From CAZRVH01 sp964603635 (GTDB taxonomy: Bacteria; Patescibacteriota; Gracilibacteria; Peribacterales; Peribacteraceae), in assembly GCA_964603635.1 (NCBI GenBank), contig CAZRVH010000002.1:1-64000 (forward strand): DNA of 64,000 nt, written 5' to 3'. The translations under genes and the position numbers were made by a program. A model generated the notes under the pieces. That model was given only the letters and a program-made list of their open reading frames with translations, did not search any database and was not told the DNA's origin. Of this stretch, positions 52,185 to 60,539 are shown piece after piece. The number at the start of each line of letters is the position of its first letter. Within the stretch, counting starts at the first letter, position 1.

Positions 52185-53234
52185 ATGGAACCCTCCCCCC
52201 TCGTTCTCATCCCCCTTCTCGCCTTCCTTGCTTGCGTCACCCTGCATGCGACCGCGCTGAGAACATTCCCGAAGCTCGGACTCCTGGATTTCCCCGAACG
52301 GTACGGATACACGCGCGCACGACTCCCCTACCCCACCGGCATCGTTTGCGCGGTCACTTTCATCATCTTTTTCGGTCTTCTGCAGTCCTGGAACATGCAA
52401 AATATGGGATTATTACTGGGAATCGTCATCCTCGGGGCAATGTCTTTTTATGACGACCGTTTTCGCTTGCCCGCCGCATTGCGCCTTTTCATCCAAATAT
52501 TGATCGCCGTCATCCTGTTCATTACGGAAACAAGGATCTATTCCCTGACCAATCCCCTTTCCGACGTGGGTATCGACGCCATCCTGAAACTCGACTCCTT
52601 CGTATTCGACATGCCGTTTTTCGGCTCCCTGCCGCTCTTAAGCGGTATCTTCACGGTCGTCTGGATCATCCTGACGGTGAACGCGCTCAATTGGTTCGAC
52701 GGCATCCCGGGTCAGGTGAATATCCTTTCCGTCATCGGTTTCGCGACGATCGGATTCCTATCGCTCAGCGACCGCGTGGACCAGCCTGCCCTGGCATTGA
52801 TGGCATTCATCCTGGCAGCCATCGCGGCGGCCGCGCTGATCTTCGACTTCCCGCCGCCGAAAGTGGTCGCGGGCGACTCCGGCGCCATGTTTTTCGGTTT
52901 TATGCTGGGCGTGCTGACGATCTACGCAGGCGGAAAAGTAGCGACGGGGTTCCTCGTATTCGGCGTGCCGTTGATCGACTTCGTGATCGTCGTGATCCGC
53001 CGTCTGCTGAAAGGAACGTCACCGATGAAAGGAAACGCGATCGACGAACACCTGCATCATCGTCTGCTGCGCAAAGGATGGTCTCCGCGCGCAATCATTA
53101 TCCTGATGCTGGGTATCGGCAGCGTATTCGGGATCACGGCGCTCTTCCTCAGTACGACCCAGAAATTCCTGGCAGGAGGATTGCTCTTCCTCTGCATGCT
53201 TTTGCTGTCGACGTATACGGAAGCGAGGAAATAG
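52185..53234 (+). CDS. WecA/TagO-type undecaprenyl-phosphate sugar-1-phosphate transferase
   Basis: 349-residue membrane enzyme with about ten hydrophobic segments, MraY-like family. It starts synthesis of a wall glycan by moving GlcNAc-1-P (or similar) to undecaprenyl phosphate. Motifs: FYDDRFRLP, NALNWFDGIPGQVN (variant of NxxNxxDGxDG, with Pro for Asp), PKVVAGDSGAMFFGFMLG and GNAIDEHLHHRLLRKG. The altered second motif may change substrate. Leaderless: TAGCAT (52173-52178). Confidence 0.88.
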   Translation: MEPSPLVLIPLLAFLACVTLHATALRTFPKLGLLDFPERYGYTRARLPYPTGIVCAVTFIIFFGLLQSWNMQNMGLLLGIVILGAMSFYDDRFRLPAALRLFIQILIAVILFITETRIYSLTNPLSDVGIDAILKLDSFVFDMPFFGSLPLLSGIFTVVWIILTVNALNWFDGIPGQVNILSVIGFATIGFLSLSDRVDQPALALMAFILAAIAAAALIFDFPPPKVVAGDSGAMFFGFMLGVLTIYAGGKVATGFLVFGVPLIDFVIVVIRRLLKGTSPMKGNAIDEHLHHRLLRKGWSPRAIIILMLGIGSVFGITALFLSTTQKFLAGGLLFLCMLLLSTYTEARK

Positions 53235-53320
53235 ATGGGATAATGATTGAAGGACGGAGAACAAGTGCTATACACTCCATGTGGTCGTGCAGAGCTTTTA
53301 TCTCCTTTTCTTTACACTCT

Positions 53321-54124
53321 ATGCACAAAGTTCGTTCCCTGGCAGCGCTATCCGCAACCGGCGTCTCCCTGCTTGTTCCCGCATTCGCCTTCGCCGCCGA
53401 CGCTGCAGCCGTCACGGAGGAAGACGTGATGAATGCCATTACCCCGGCCCCCGTCATGTCCGAAGACAAAGGCGGCGGATACGGAGCCATCTGGCCCGGC
53501 CCGGTGGGCGGCGGCGTCACGGTGGACAGCTCCTATACGAAGGAAGTCACGCCTGACTTCATCGCCATCAGCGCCTACTGCGAAGTCTCGGGAGAATCTT
53601 CCCGCCAGACCGTCCGCGAGAAGTTGAACCAGATGTTCCTGGATATCAAGGCCGCCGTTGGCGCGGACGGACGCGTCCGCAAGTCCGGCATGGGCGGCGT
53701 GTATCCGTACTATGACCCCGCGACGGGATCGTCCACGGACAAGTTTTCCGGCAGCCTCAGCATCTTCATCCGCGTCGTGAATCAGAACTCTACGCAGCGC
53801 CTGAGCGACCTGATCGAGACCAAGGGATGCAGCCCGAGCTGGGATGTCCGCCTCCAGGACACGCAGTCCTACGAGTTGGATAACCTCGATATGCTCATCA
53901 AGAGGCTGAATGACCGCAAGGTGGTCTTCGAGAAACTGCTCGGAAAGAAGCTTACGAAAGTGATCGGCGCATCCATGTACACGTACGTGGACGGATACGG
54001 CACCTACGATCCCGAGACAAACAAGGTCGACGCGACGACGACGCTCTCCGTTACCTTCGATATCGGTACGAAGGCCTCCATTACGAGGCCCGCGACGAAA
54101 TCCAGCGTGATGCCCAGGGGCTGA
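53321..54124 (+). CDS. SIMPL/DUF541-like secreted protein
   Basis: 267 residues with signal peptide MHKVRSLAALSATGVSLLVPAFAFA. Mature part has the beta-alpha-beta pattern of SIMPL/DUF541 proteins (VTPDFIAISAYCEVSGESS..., SGSLSIFIRVVNQNSTQRLSDLIE, YELDNLDMLIKRLNDRKVVFEKLL). Members are periplasmic or surface proteins of unclear role. Assignment rests on pattern only. ATG 53321 is forced by the signal peptide; the spacing to TACACT (2 bases) does not fit the leaderless rule. Confidence 0.6.
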   Translation: MHKVRSLAALSATGVSLLVPAFAFAADAAAVTEEDVMNAITPAPVMSEDKGGGYGAIWPGPVGGGVTVDSSYTKEVTPDFIAISAYCEVSGESSRQTVREKLNQMFLDIKAAVGADGRVRKSGMGGVYPYYDPATGSSTDKFSGSLSIFIRVVNQNSTQRLSDLIETKGCSPSWDVRLQDTQSYELDNLDMLIKRLNDRKVVFEKLLGKKLTKVIGASMYTYVDGYGTYDPETNKVDATTTLSVTFDIGTKASITRPATKSSVMPRG

Positions 54125-54153
54125 TTGAACCGTCTATCATTTCCATAACAACG

Positions 54154-54187
54154 ACGCAGGAGAGACAGGTTACTCTCCTGCGTTTTT
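54154..54187. terminator. Bidirectional terminator
   Basis: Perfect 11-bp stem ACGCAGGAGAG/CTCTCCTGCGT followed by five Ts on plus. The right arm encodes the last residues of the minus-strand M23 protein. Confidence 0.85.
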
Positions 54188-55642
54188 GATAGGCTTGCTC
54201 ATCACTTTCATCGGTTCCACGTTCACGATGACCGTCTTGGTACCGCGGGGAAGCATTTTGACGAGGGCCACGCCGTCCGTGAAGTCCGCCGAGGAAAGAA
54301 CGGGCTTATCGAATTCCGCGTCGCCGAAGGCGGTACGGAGATACAATTTGTCTTTCAGGACTGCATTGGTCTTATTCCCGTTCTGGTCCAAAAGCGTGAT
54401 GCGGACCGTGATCCATTCGCGTCCCGAGAACGTGGGGGGGACCGCGATATCCAAGCTTGAGACATCGCCCTTGGATTCCGTTTGCGCGGGAGCGGGCTGC
54501 TCGGAAGGCGCGGAGGGTGCGGCCGTGTGGACCGAAGAAACGACGGTTTGGATCGCGGTGGGTACGGTCGGGATGGCAACGGCAACCGCGGTCGCGGAGG
54601 TGCGGGACGCAAGGCGCTTGCCCAGGCGTTCCTGGCGCAATTGCGCGACGGTCTTGGCAGAGCGAGCCGCCGTAGACGGCTTCTTCACGACCGTGTTCCT
54701 GGACGCATCGTACGCGATGTCGAATTTCGGGGCCGGGCGGTTGGCCTGCACCACGAGCATCGGCTGGACGGTGAACTCATAACCGCGTTCCTGGTGGAAA
54801 CCGGTATTCACGCCTTTTGCCGTATTCAGTCCCGCATCACGCAACTCCGCTCCCGTGAAGGGCCAGTACGGATGCCAGGGGGCGCTGTCGCGGTCGATCT
54901 GGAAGTGCAGGTGCGGCCCCGTTGCGAATCCCGTCATACCGGAAAGTCCGATTTGCTGCCCCTTCTGGACGATGTCCCCTTCGGCGACCAGCTGGGAGCT
55001 TAAGTGGGCGTACGTGGAATGCAGGATGGTCGTGTACTCGGGATGCTCCGGATCCGGCATGTGCGGATGACGGATGACGACGAGCTTACCGAATCCCCCC
55101 GCATCTTCACGCACGCTCGTGACGATACCGTTCGCGATGGATACGATGGGCGTTCCGATGGGAACGCGGATGTCGACTCCGGGATGGCTGCCGTGCCCGT
55201 CACCATCGGTTTCGTACGAACCCATGTATCCGACGGAGTACGCAGGATCGGCGGTCTTCGGATTCGACTGCTTCGCCGGGTCGTACGGCTTGAGCGGGAC
55301 AAGGATATCCTTCGGCACCTGCTTGTACGTGTGTTGTTCGGGATTGCCCCCGTATTCGGACCACCTGGAATAATCCGGCACCATCGTGATCGGCATGACG
55401 GTCCCGGTGTAGGCAATCAGGCTGTCATCATATTTGCCCATCACGCTCTTCCAGAACGCATACCATCCATGCTCCCCCACCATGTTTCCCGCAACGAACG
55501 CCGTGAGCGAAACCGCCGCGATGAAGAACGAAGACTTCTGCTTCATATAGAGCATCGTCTGTTTGGGATGGTCCTTCCGCTTGTAGAGGGAAGCCTTTCC
55601 AAAACCCATTCTCTTCGCCGTCGTAATGCGTGTAAGCTGCAT
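54170..55642 (-). CDS. M23-family metallopeptidase (LytM-like), membrane-anchored
   Basis: 490 residues. N-terminal hydrophobic segment (SSFFIAAVSLTAFVAGNMVG), then the M23 domain at about 130-265: SHPGVDIRVPIGTPIVSIANGIV with H-x3-D, and TGFATGPHLHFQID with H-x-H, the Zn-binding residues. The C-terminal part has Ala/Pro/Ser-rich linker and an Ig-like domain (REWITVRITLLDQNGNKTNAVL). Probably cleaves peptidoglycan cross-bridges. Start uncertain (Met30 or Met33 are alternatives); upstream DNA is very AT-rich. Confidence 0.9.
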   Translation of the reverse strand: MQLTRITTAKRMGFGKASLYKRKDHPKQTMLYMKQKSSFFIAAVSLTAFVAGNMVGEHGWYAFWKSVMGKYDDSLIAYTGTVMPITMVPDYSRWSEYGGNPEQHTYKQVPKDILVPLKPYDPAKQSNPKTADPAYSVGYMGSYETDGDGHGSHPGVDIRVPIGTPIVSIANGIVTSVREDAGGFGKLVVIRHPHMPDPEHPEYTTILHSTYAHLSSQLVAEGDIVQKGQQIGLSGMTGFATGPHLHFQIDRDSAPWHPYWPFTGAELRDAGLNTAKGVNTGFHQERGYEFTVQPMLVVQANRPAPKFDIAYDASRNTVVKKPSTAARSAKTVAQLRQERLGKRLASRTSATAVAVAIPTVPTAIQTVVSSVHTAAPSAPSEQPAPAQTESKGDVSSLDIAVPPTFSGREWITVRITLLDQNGNKTNAVLKDKLYLRTAFGDAEFDKPVLSSADFTDGVALVKMLPRGTKTVIVNVEPMKVMSKPIKNAGE

Positions 55643-55711
55643 AGGGATTGTGTGTTATTTGTTTACTTAAATATAATATCACCTTTTGTAAAGTAAGTCA
55701 ATACAACACCT

Positions 55712-56686
55712 ATGTTTGAGACCGTCAAATTGTGGCTTCCAAATGAGCAGATAACCCAATCTGCAGGGAAATCCTTGGCCAATACCCTCTATGCTTTTCC
55801 CATCACCATTTTCCTGCGCGGAGAATTGGGGGCAGGGAAGACGACATTCTTGCAGGGTTTTGCGAAAGAACTGGGAATCGAAGGCCCTTTAACCAGTCCG
55901 ACATACGCCTTGGAACAGCAGTATCGTACGAAGAACGGCCTCCCGTTCATCCATATCGATCTCTACCGCCTCACGCCCGCGGATGCCTCTCAATTGCTTG
56001 ATCAAACGGACATATACGAAGGAATCCGCTGCGTGGAATGGGCCGATCGTCTTTCTGAGATCCCCGCGGGACTGCCGCACATTCTCATTGACCTGAAAGA
56101 ACGGAACGAAGGAAGGAGTGTGACCGTGGCGTTCAACGACATGCCCATTCCGACCGAGGAAGAAATAAAGACATGGAGAAATGAGGTGGAAACGCCGGAA
56201 AACGTCATAGCGCATTGCGAAACGGTGAAGGAAGTAACCGATCGCATCTGCGGTCATTTCTTGGAGGAAGGAACGATCGTGCGTGCGCAAGCGGCATCAA
56301 AGGCCGCCGCCCTTCACGATTTGCTGCGTTTCATTGATTTTGAACGCGATAGGCTGGACGAAAACGCAACCTGGCGAACGATCAAGGACGCTATGCCCGG
56401 CCTGCGCCACGAGGGGGCAGCCGCGTTGCTACTGCGGCAAAAAGGATACGGGGGAATCGCGGATATCGTCGCGACGCACGGATTGGCAAACGACGGAATA
56501 CGCGGGACGCGACTGGAGCAAAAAGTCGTCTATTATGCGGATAAACGCGTTGCGCATGACACAGTCGTCACTTTGGCCGAACGTTTCAGGGAATTTGAAG
56601 AGCGCTACGGGCGCGCGCCGGGCCCCTGGCGCGAAGAAGCGTGTTATCTGGAAAAAAACCTGTTCGGGGATGCGGTGCCCTTTTGA
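55712..56686 (+). CDS. TsaE-HD domain fusion protein
   Basis: 324 residues. Residues 1-145 are TsaE (YjeE), the ATPase of the t6A tRNA-modification complex: Walker A GELGAGKTT (37-45), TSPTYALEQQY, HIDLYRL, CVEWADRL. Residues 165-310 form an HD-type phosphohydrolase domain: H168, HD at 202-203, H233 (RHEGAA) and H256 (VATHGL). Such HD domains hydrolyse phosphoesters or nucleotides. The pairing is unusual; TsaB/TsaD are not in the window. Both halves are intact, single frame. Confidence 0.88.
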   Translation: MFETVKLWLPNEQITQSAGKSLANTLYAFPITIFLRGELGAGKTTFLQGFAKELGIEGPLTSPTYALEQQYRTKNGLPFIHIDLYRLTPADASQLLDQTDIYEGIRCVEWADRLSEIPAGLPHILIDLKERNEGRSVTVAFNDMPIPTEEEIKTWRNEVETPENVIAHCETVKEVTDRICGHFLEEGTIVRAQAASKAAALHDLLRFIDFERDRLDENATWRTIKDAMPGLRHEGAAALLLRQKGYGGIADIVATHGLANDGIRGTRLEQKVVYYADKRVAHDTVVTLAERFREFEERYGRAPGPWREEACYLEKNLFGDAVPF

Positions 56687-56689
56687 TGT

Positions 56690-57238
56690 TCAGAGGATGC
56701 CCGGTGTCACGGACCGCAGGATCAAGAAAGGAATCTCACCTGCACCGGGCCCGAATTGGGCGAGAACAAACACGCCGAGGGACGCGATCAGGAATACGAA
56801 GGAAAGCAAAAGAGTGGATGTATTTGCAAGGGCCCGTTCATACCGTCGTTCATCGGACAGCGCGTCCGCGATGCGGGTGATGAGAAAGAATTTGACGGAA
56901 ACAAGCACGAAGGCCAGCATCAGCCAAGAAAATGCGCGGGACATCGGCCCGAAAGAAGGCAGCACGGGCAACCAAGCATGGAAACAGACGTCATACAACA
57001 CCCCGAACAAAAGCACGGAAGATTCCAAGGAAAGACATTGGACATACGACGCGATCGGACGGGGCCGGGAAGAAAGCGAGCGGATCGTGAGAAAGGCATA
57101 CGCCGCCAGAACGACGAGCATCCATCCGAAATTGAGGAAAACGGCGCAAAAAAACGCGCAGACGGTCGCGGCGGCGTGCATGGCCGGCACTTCGCGGAAT
57201 TCGTTCCAAATCTGATGTGCATGTATTTTGGACTTCAT
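56690..57238 (-). CDS. Hypothetical polytopic membrane protein
   Basis: 182 residues, five or so hydrophobic segments (about 25-50, 72-90, 98-118, 142-160). No signature motif recognised. Convergent with the TsaE-HD gene, 3 bases apart. Leaderless: TATATT (57245-57250) ends 6 bases before ATG; the upstream DNA to 57280 is AT-rich. Confidence 0.75.
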   Translation of the reverse strand: MKSKIHAHQIWNEFREVPAMHAAATVCAFFCAVFLNFGWMLVVLAAYAFLTIRSLSSRPRPIASYVQCLSLESSVLLFGVLYDVCFHAWLPVLPSFGPMSRAFSWLMLAFVLVSVKFFLITRIADALSDERRYERALANTSTLLLSFVFLIASLGVFVLAQFGPGAGEIPFLILRSVTPGIL

Positions 57239-57280
57239 ACGTGTAATATATTATAACACATATTTATATTATTGCAAACT

Positions 57281-58558
57281 TTACTGCCCCCTGATGACAG
57301 ACCTGGCCTTGGTGATTCGCCCTGCAATTTCCGCCTCCATTCCCCTGTCCGTTGGAAGATACAAATCCACCGGCTCGGCACCGATCGGGAAGTAGTGCCC
57401 CTGGGAAATCCCTTCCAAGGTATCGTGCGGATAGACGTACCCCTTCCCGTATCCCTGCTCCGCCATGCCTTTCATCGGCGCGTTGCGGATATGGTAGGGC
57501 ACTTCCAAGGAAGAGGCTGTTTCCACGAATGCCTTCGCTGCGTACATCGCGTTCTTCACGGCGTTGCTCTTCGGCGCTTGGGCGAGATAAATGCATGCGT
57601 GCGCGAGGAAGTATTCCCCTTCCGGCAGTCCGACGAATTCGAATGCGCGCCACGCATCCATCACGATTTGCAGCGCGCGGGGATCCGCGTTCCCGATGTC
57701 CTCGGATGCGAATATCGCCATGCGGCGGAACACGAAACGAGGCTCTTCTCCGCTCGCGATCATCTTGAACAGCCACACCAACGCAGCGTCTACGTCGCTG
57801 CCTCGCATGGTTTTGATGAACGCGGACACCGTATCGTAATGCTCCTCGCCGGTACGGTCATACCGCTTGTTCCGCTCGGCAAAAATGCGTTCGGCGTCTT
57901 TCAGCGATACGTGGCCGCCCGCGGTCGTAACCGCAAGCTCGAGCGCGTTCAGGGCGATGCGGGCGTCGCCGTTGGCAACGTGGGCGATCTTCCTGAGGGC
58001 GTCATCGGACACCTTTACGGTGCCTTTGTACCCCTTGTCATCGCGTACCGCGCGCCGGAGAAGGGAAAGCAAATCCTGTTCGTTGAGCGCCCGCAGCAAA
58101 TGGACCTGGGAACGGGACACCAACGCCGCATTCACCTCGAAGTACGGGTTTTCCGTCGTCGCCCCGATCAGGATCACGGCCCCGCTTTCCACGTACGGAA
58201 GCAACGCGTCCTGTTGAGACTTGTTGAAGCGATGGATTTCATCGATGAACAAAACGGTACGCTGTTTAAACGCCGCATGCATACGCTCGGCCTCCGCGCA
58301 TACGTCTTTCAATTCCTTGATGCCGCTCATCACGGCGTTGATTTGCACGAAATGCGCATTGGTCGTTTGGGCGACGATATGAGCCAACGTGGTCTTTCCC
58401 GTTCCGGGCGGGCCGGAAAGAATGATCGATGATAACGTGTCGTGCTCGATGGCCGCGCGCAACGCGGTCCCCTCCCCGACGATATGCTCCTGCCCTACGA
58501 AATCGTGCAGTTTTTGCGGACGAAGTCGGAAAGCCAGCGGTGCGTCTGCGAAAGCCAT
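57281..58558 (-). CDS. rarA: Replication-associated recombination protein RarA (MgsA)
   Basis: 425-residue AAA+ clamp-loader-like ATPase acting at stalled forks. Opens PLAFRLRPQKLHDFVGQEHIVGEG; Walker A SGPPGTGKTT (48-57); Walker B VLFIDEIHRFNKSQQDALLP; sensor IGATTENPYFEVN; the C-terminal MgsA domain has MRGSDVDAALVWLFKMIASGEEPRFVFRRM. Length and layout are typical. TATACT lies 11 bases before the ATG. Confidence 0.95.
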   Translation of the reverse strand: MAFADAPLAFRLRPQKLHDFVGQEHIVGEGTALRAAIEHDTLSSIILSGPPGTGKTTLAHIVAQTTNAHFVQINAVMSGIKELKDVCAEAERMHAAFKQRTVLFIDEIHRFNKSQQDALLPYVESGAVILIGATTENPYFEVNAALVSRSQVHLLRALNEQDLLSLLRRAVRDDKGYKGTVKVSDDALRKIAHVANGDARIALNALELAVTTAGGHVSLKDAERIFAERNKRYDRTGEEHYDTVSAFIKTMRGSDVDAALVWLFKMIASGEEPRFVFRRMAIFASEDIGNADPRALQIVMDAWRAFEFVGLPEGEYFLAHACIYLAQAPKSNAVKNAMYAAKAFVETASSLEVPYHIRNAPMKGMAEQGYGKGYVYPHDTLEGISQGHYFPIGAEPVDLYLPTDRGMEAEIAGRITKARSVIRGQ

Positions 58559-58659
58559 GAAAGAACCGAAGTATACAGCATCGATTCGAAAATCCTTGGC
58601 GTATCCTTATTCACTCACACACGAACGAATACCTTGCTTTAAAAGATAGAAAGGACGGA

Positions 58660-58797
58660 TTGAACGTCATCGATGATATATTCAGGCGAATCAGCGGAAG
58701 TATCCTGGGCCTCTTCATGGCGAATGATGCGGACAACTACCTCCATGCCGCCATCGCCCTTGCTTGCCTGGGCGTCGGATTCGGAGGAAAGAAGTAA
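58660..58797 (+). CDS. Small DUF4383-like membrane peptide (possible remnant)
   Basis: 45 residues from TTG 58660, with AAGGA 4 bases upstream. The sequence GSILGLFMANDADNYLHAA then IALACLGVGFGGKK resembles the last membrane helices of DUF4383-type proteins, which are about three times longer. It ends just before a strong terminator. Either a minimal family member or the tail of a lost gene. Confidence 0.5.
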   Translation: MNVIDDIFRRISGSILGLFMANDADNYLHAAIALACLGVGFGGKK

Positions 58798-58803
58798 AAC
58801 AAA

Positions 58804-58825
58804 AAAGCCCCTTACGGGGCTTTTT
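58804..58825. terminator. Bidirectional terminator
   Basis: AAAGCCCC-TTAC-GGGGCTTT, with As before and Ts after. Shared by the small plus-strand gene and the minus-strand gene ending at 58834. Confidence 0.9.
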
Positions 58826-58833
58826 ACAATCAT

Positions 58834-60447
58834 TTATTTAGTAACAACCCGACCAGTAATCGTCGTTACCCCCAAACTGCTTATAGTCAAATCCGAATCA
58901 TATGTCCAAAGTGCCAGTGACTGCTTAGGACCAACCAGCCAGCCATCCCGACTTCGTATAGGCAAATTCTTAAAGTCTATTGTATTTATCAACTCGCCAT
59001 TCAACGAAACAGAAACGGCAAAAGTGTCATCTTTGTTATCACGCACCTCGATATGAAAATCATTGTCCTTTGGCTGAAACTCAACTTTCTTCCTATTAGG
59101 AATTTCCTTTTCATCCGTGCCATTATTTTGTTCGATAGAAATGGCATCCTTGGAGCAACGAACCCAACACTCTCCATCTCCCAAAGGAATAACGAATGTA
59201 AGAATTTTGCCACCCTGCAATGATTCGACTTTCGCACGAACCGAGAAATTGCCGGTCGGAACCCTGAGAATTTGCATTTTACAAGTTCCGTTTTCGCCAA
59301 CCTTATTCATATATAGTTTTCCGTCCGGTGTCATGCCTGTTTTGCCCCAAATAGGATTGAATAATGGCGGTTCATTTGCAGCGGGTTTAAGAAGATTAAT
59401 TTTTTTGCCCGTAATGGGAGGCCTTGCAACCTCCGTTGAATTTGCAACGGCACTAGGTTTGGCCGGTGCCTGAGCGGGCAATGATTGGGTCTCGCGCATG
59501 TCGGAGTCGCCTGCCATTGGAGAGGCAACGAAGACCTGATCATTTTTCTTTAATTTCTCGGCACGCTCTGCTACGAATTTCCTCCACTCTGGCCTTATTC
59601 TTTCCGCTCCATTTTCCCAAACTTGCGCATTCATTAAGTTATCGGCGCTCGCCAGTTCCACCATAACGGGATCCGTACCTTTCGCGAGATACGGAAAGCC
59701 TGCTTCGGATGCATACCGGCCGAGCGTCAGGTAGGCCCCGACGGCTTGGTTGGCCTCCTTATTGTCAGGATCGGCAGAAAGCGTATCAATCGCCTGCAAG
59801 ACATTTCTGCGCTCGTCCAAGGCGACATTGATGGCACTTTTCCGACTGGCAAACTGGTTGACCGGCATGGAAAGCGCATGCTGAAGGAAAGCGATTTCGT
59901 CTTTGATAAACCCGGGTTGCAACAGCGATGTGTCCGATTCGATCGCACGGTGTAAATCAAGGGCATCCGTAAAATTACCGCACATCTTTGCCGTTTCAAA
60001 GGCAAGTTCCCTCAAGGCGATCGTTTCTTCCTGCGAGAGGGACTTTTCCATAGAGGCCTTCAAACGCTTTAACAATTCCATGAGCATGGACGGCTTGCTT
60101 TTAGGATCCGCCTTTTCGATATTCGCGTATGCAACGGCAAGGCGTTGCGTTCGGATTTGATCCTTCCACCCATCGATCTTTTGGCGATCGGGTTCACTGG
60201 CTGAAAGAGCGGACACGGGGGCTCCTGCAATGGGCGAAACGGGAAGCATGGTCAGCTGCTTCGCGGAATCCGGCTCTTTCGCCTGCGCGTCGCCGGGTCT
60301 GTCCGCAGACCCGCATGCCGTTGCAACCATGATGGCGATTTTACCTGCGATATTCCAAACACTTCTTGAAGAAGTTTTGGGCTCGGCATGAGCCGAAACA
60401 CCATCTAATTGGTCACTGTCTGCCGAAAGTTCATTGAGTTTTTTCAT
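58834..60447 (-). CDS. Secreted protein resembling Planctomycetes concanavalin/LamG-type proteins
   Basis: 537 residues with an unusually late hydrophobic segment (about 33-46, IAGKIAIMVATAC, weak lipobox). A helical domain contains DPDNKEANQAVGAYLTLGRYASEAG then FPYLAKGTDPVMVELASAD, a pattern I associate with Planctomycetes proteins (repeat preceding a C-terminal beta-sandwich). A Pro/Ala linker follows, then a C-terminal beta-rich domain. AT-richer than neighbours; transfer is plausible. Leaderless with a perfect TATAAT (60454-60459) 6 bases before ATG. Confidence 0.65.
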   Translation of the reverse strand: MKKLNELSADSDQLDGVSAHAEPKTSSRSVWNIAGKIAIMVATACGSADRPGDAQAKEPDSAKQLTMLPVSPIAGAPVSALSASEPDRQKIDGWKDQIRTQRLAVAYANIEKADPKSKPSMLMELLKRLKASMEKSLSQEETIALRELAFETAKMCGNFTDALDLHRAIESDTSLLQPGFIKDEIAFLQHALSMPVNQFASRKSAINVALDERRNVLQAIDTLSADPDNKEANQAVGAYLTLGRYASEAGFPYLAKGTDPVMVELASADNLMNAQVWENGAERIRPEWRKFVAERAEKLKKNDQVFVASPMAGDSDMRETQSLPAQAPAKPSAVANSTEVARPPITGKKINLLKPAANEPPLFNPIWGKTGMTPDGKLYMNKVGENGTCKMQILRVPTGNFSVRAKVESLQGGKILTFVIPLGDGECWVRCSKDAISIEQNNGTDEKEIPNRKKVEFQPKDNDFHIEVRDNKDDTFAVSVSLNGELINTIDFKNLPIRSRDGWLVGPKQSLALWTYDSDLTISSLGVTTITGRVVTK

Positions 60448-60480
60448 AAACGAATTATACTACTATTTTATAAATGTCAA

Positions 60481-60513
60481 CAGCCCGTATCCAGAAGTAC
60501 TGGATACGGGCTG
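60481..60513 (-). terminator. Terminator of the Asp-rich SLH gene
   Basis: Perfect 14-bp stem CAGCCCGTATCCAG/CTGGATACGGGCTG with loop AAGTA, 27 bases after the stop at 60540; flanked on the minus strand by TTGACATTTAT. Confidence 0.75.
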
Positions 60514-60539
60514 CATTTTGATTCCTAACGCCATTTTGA

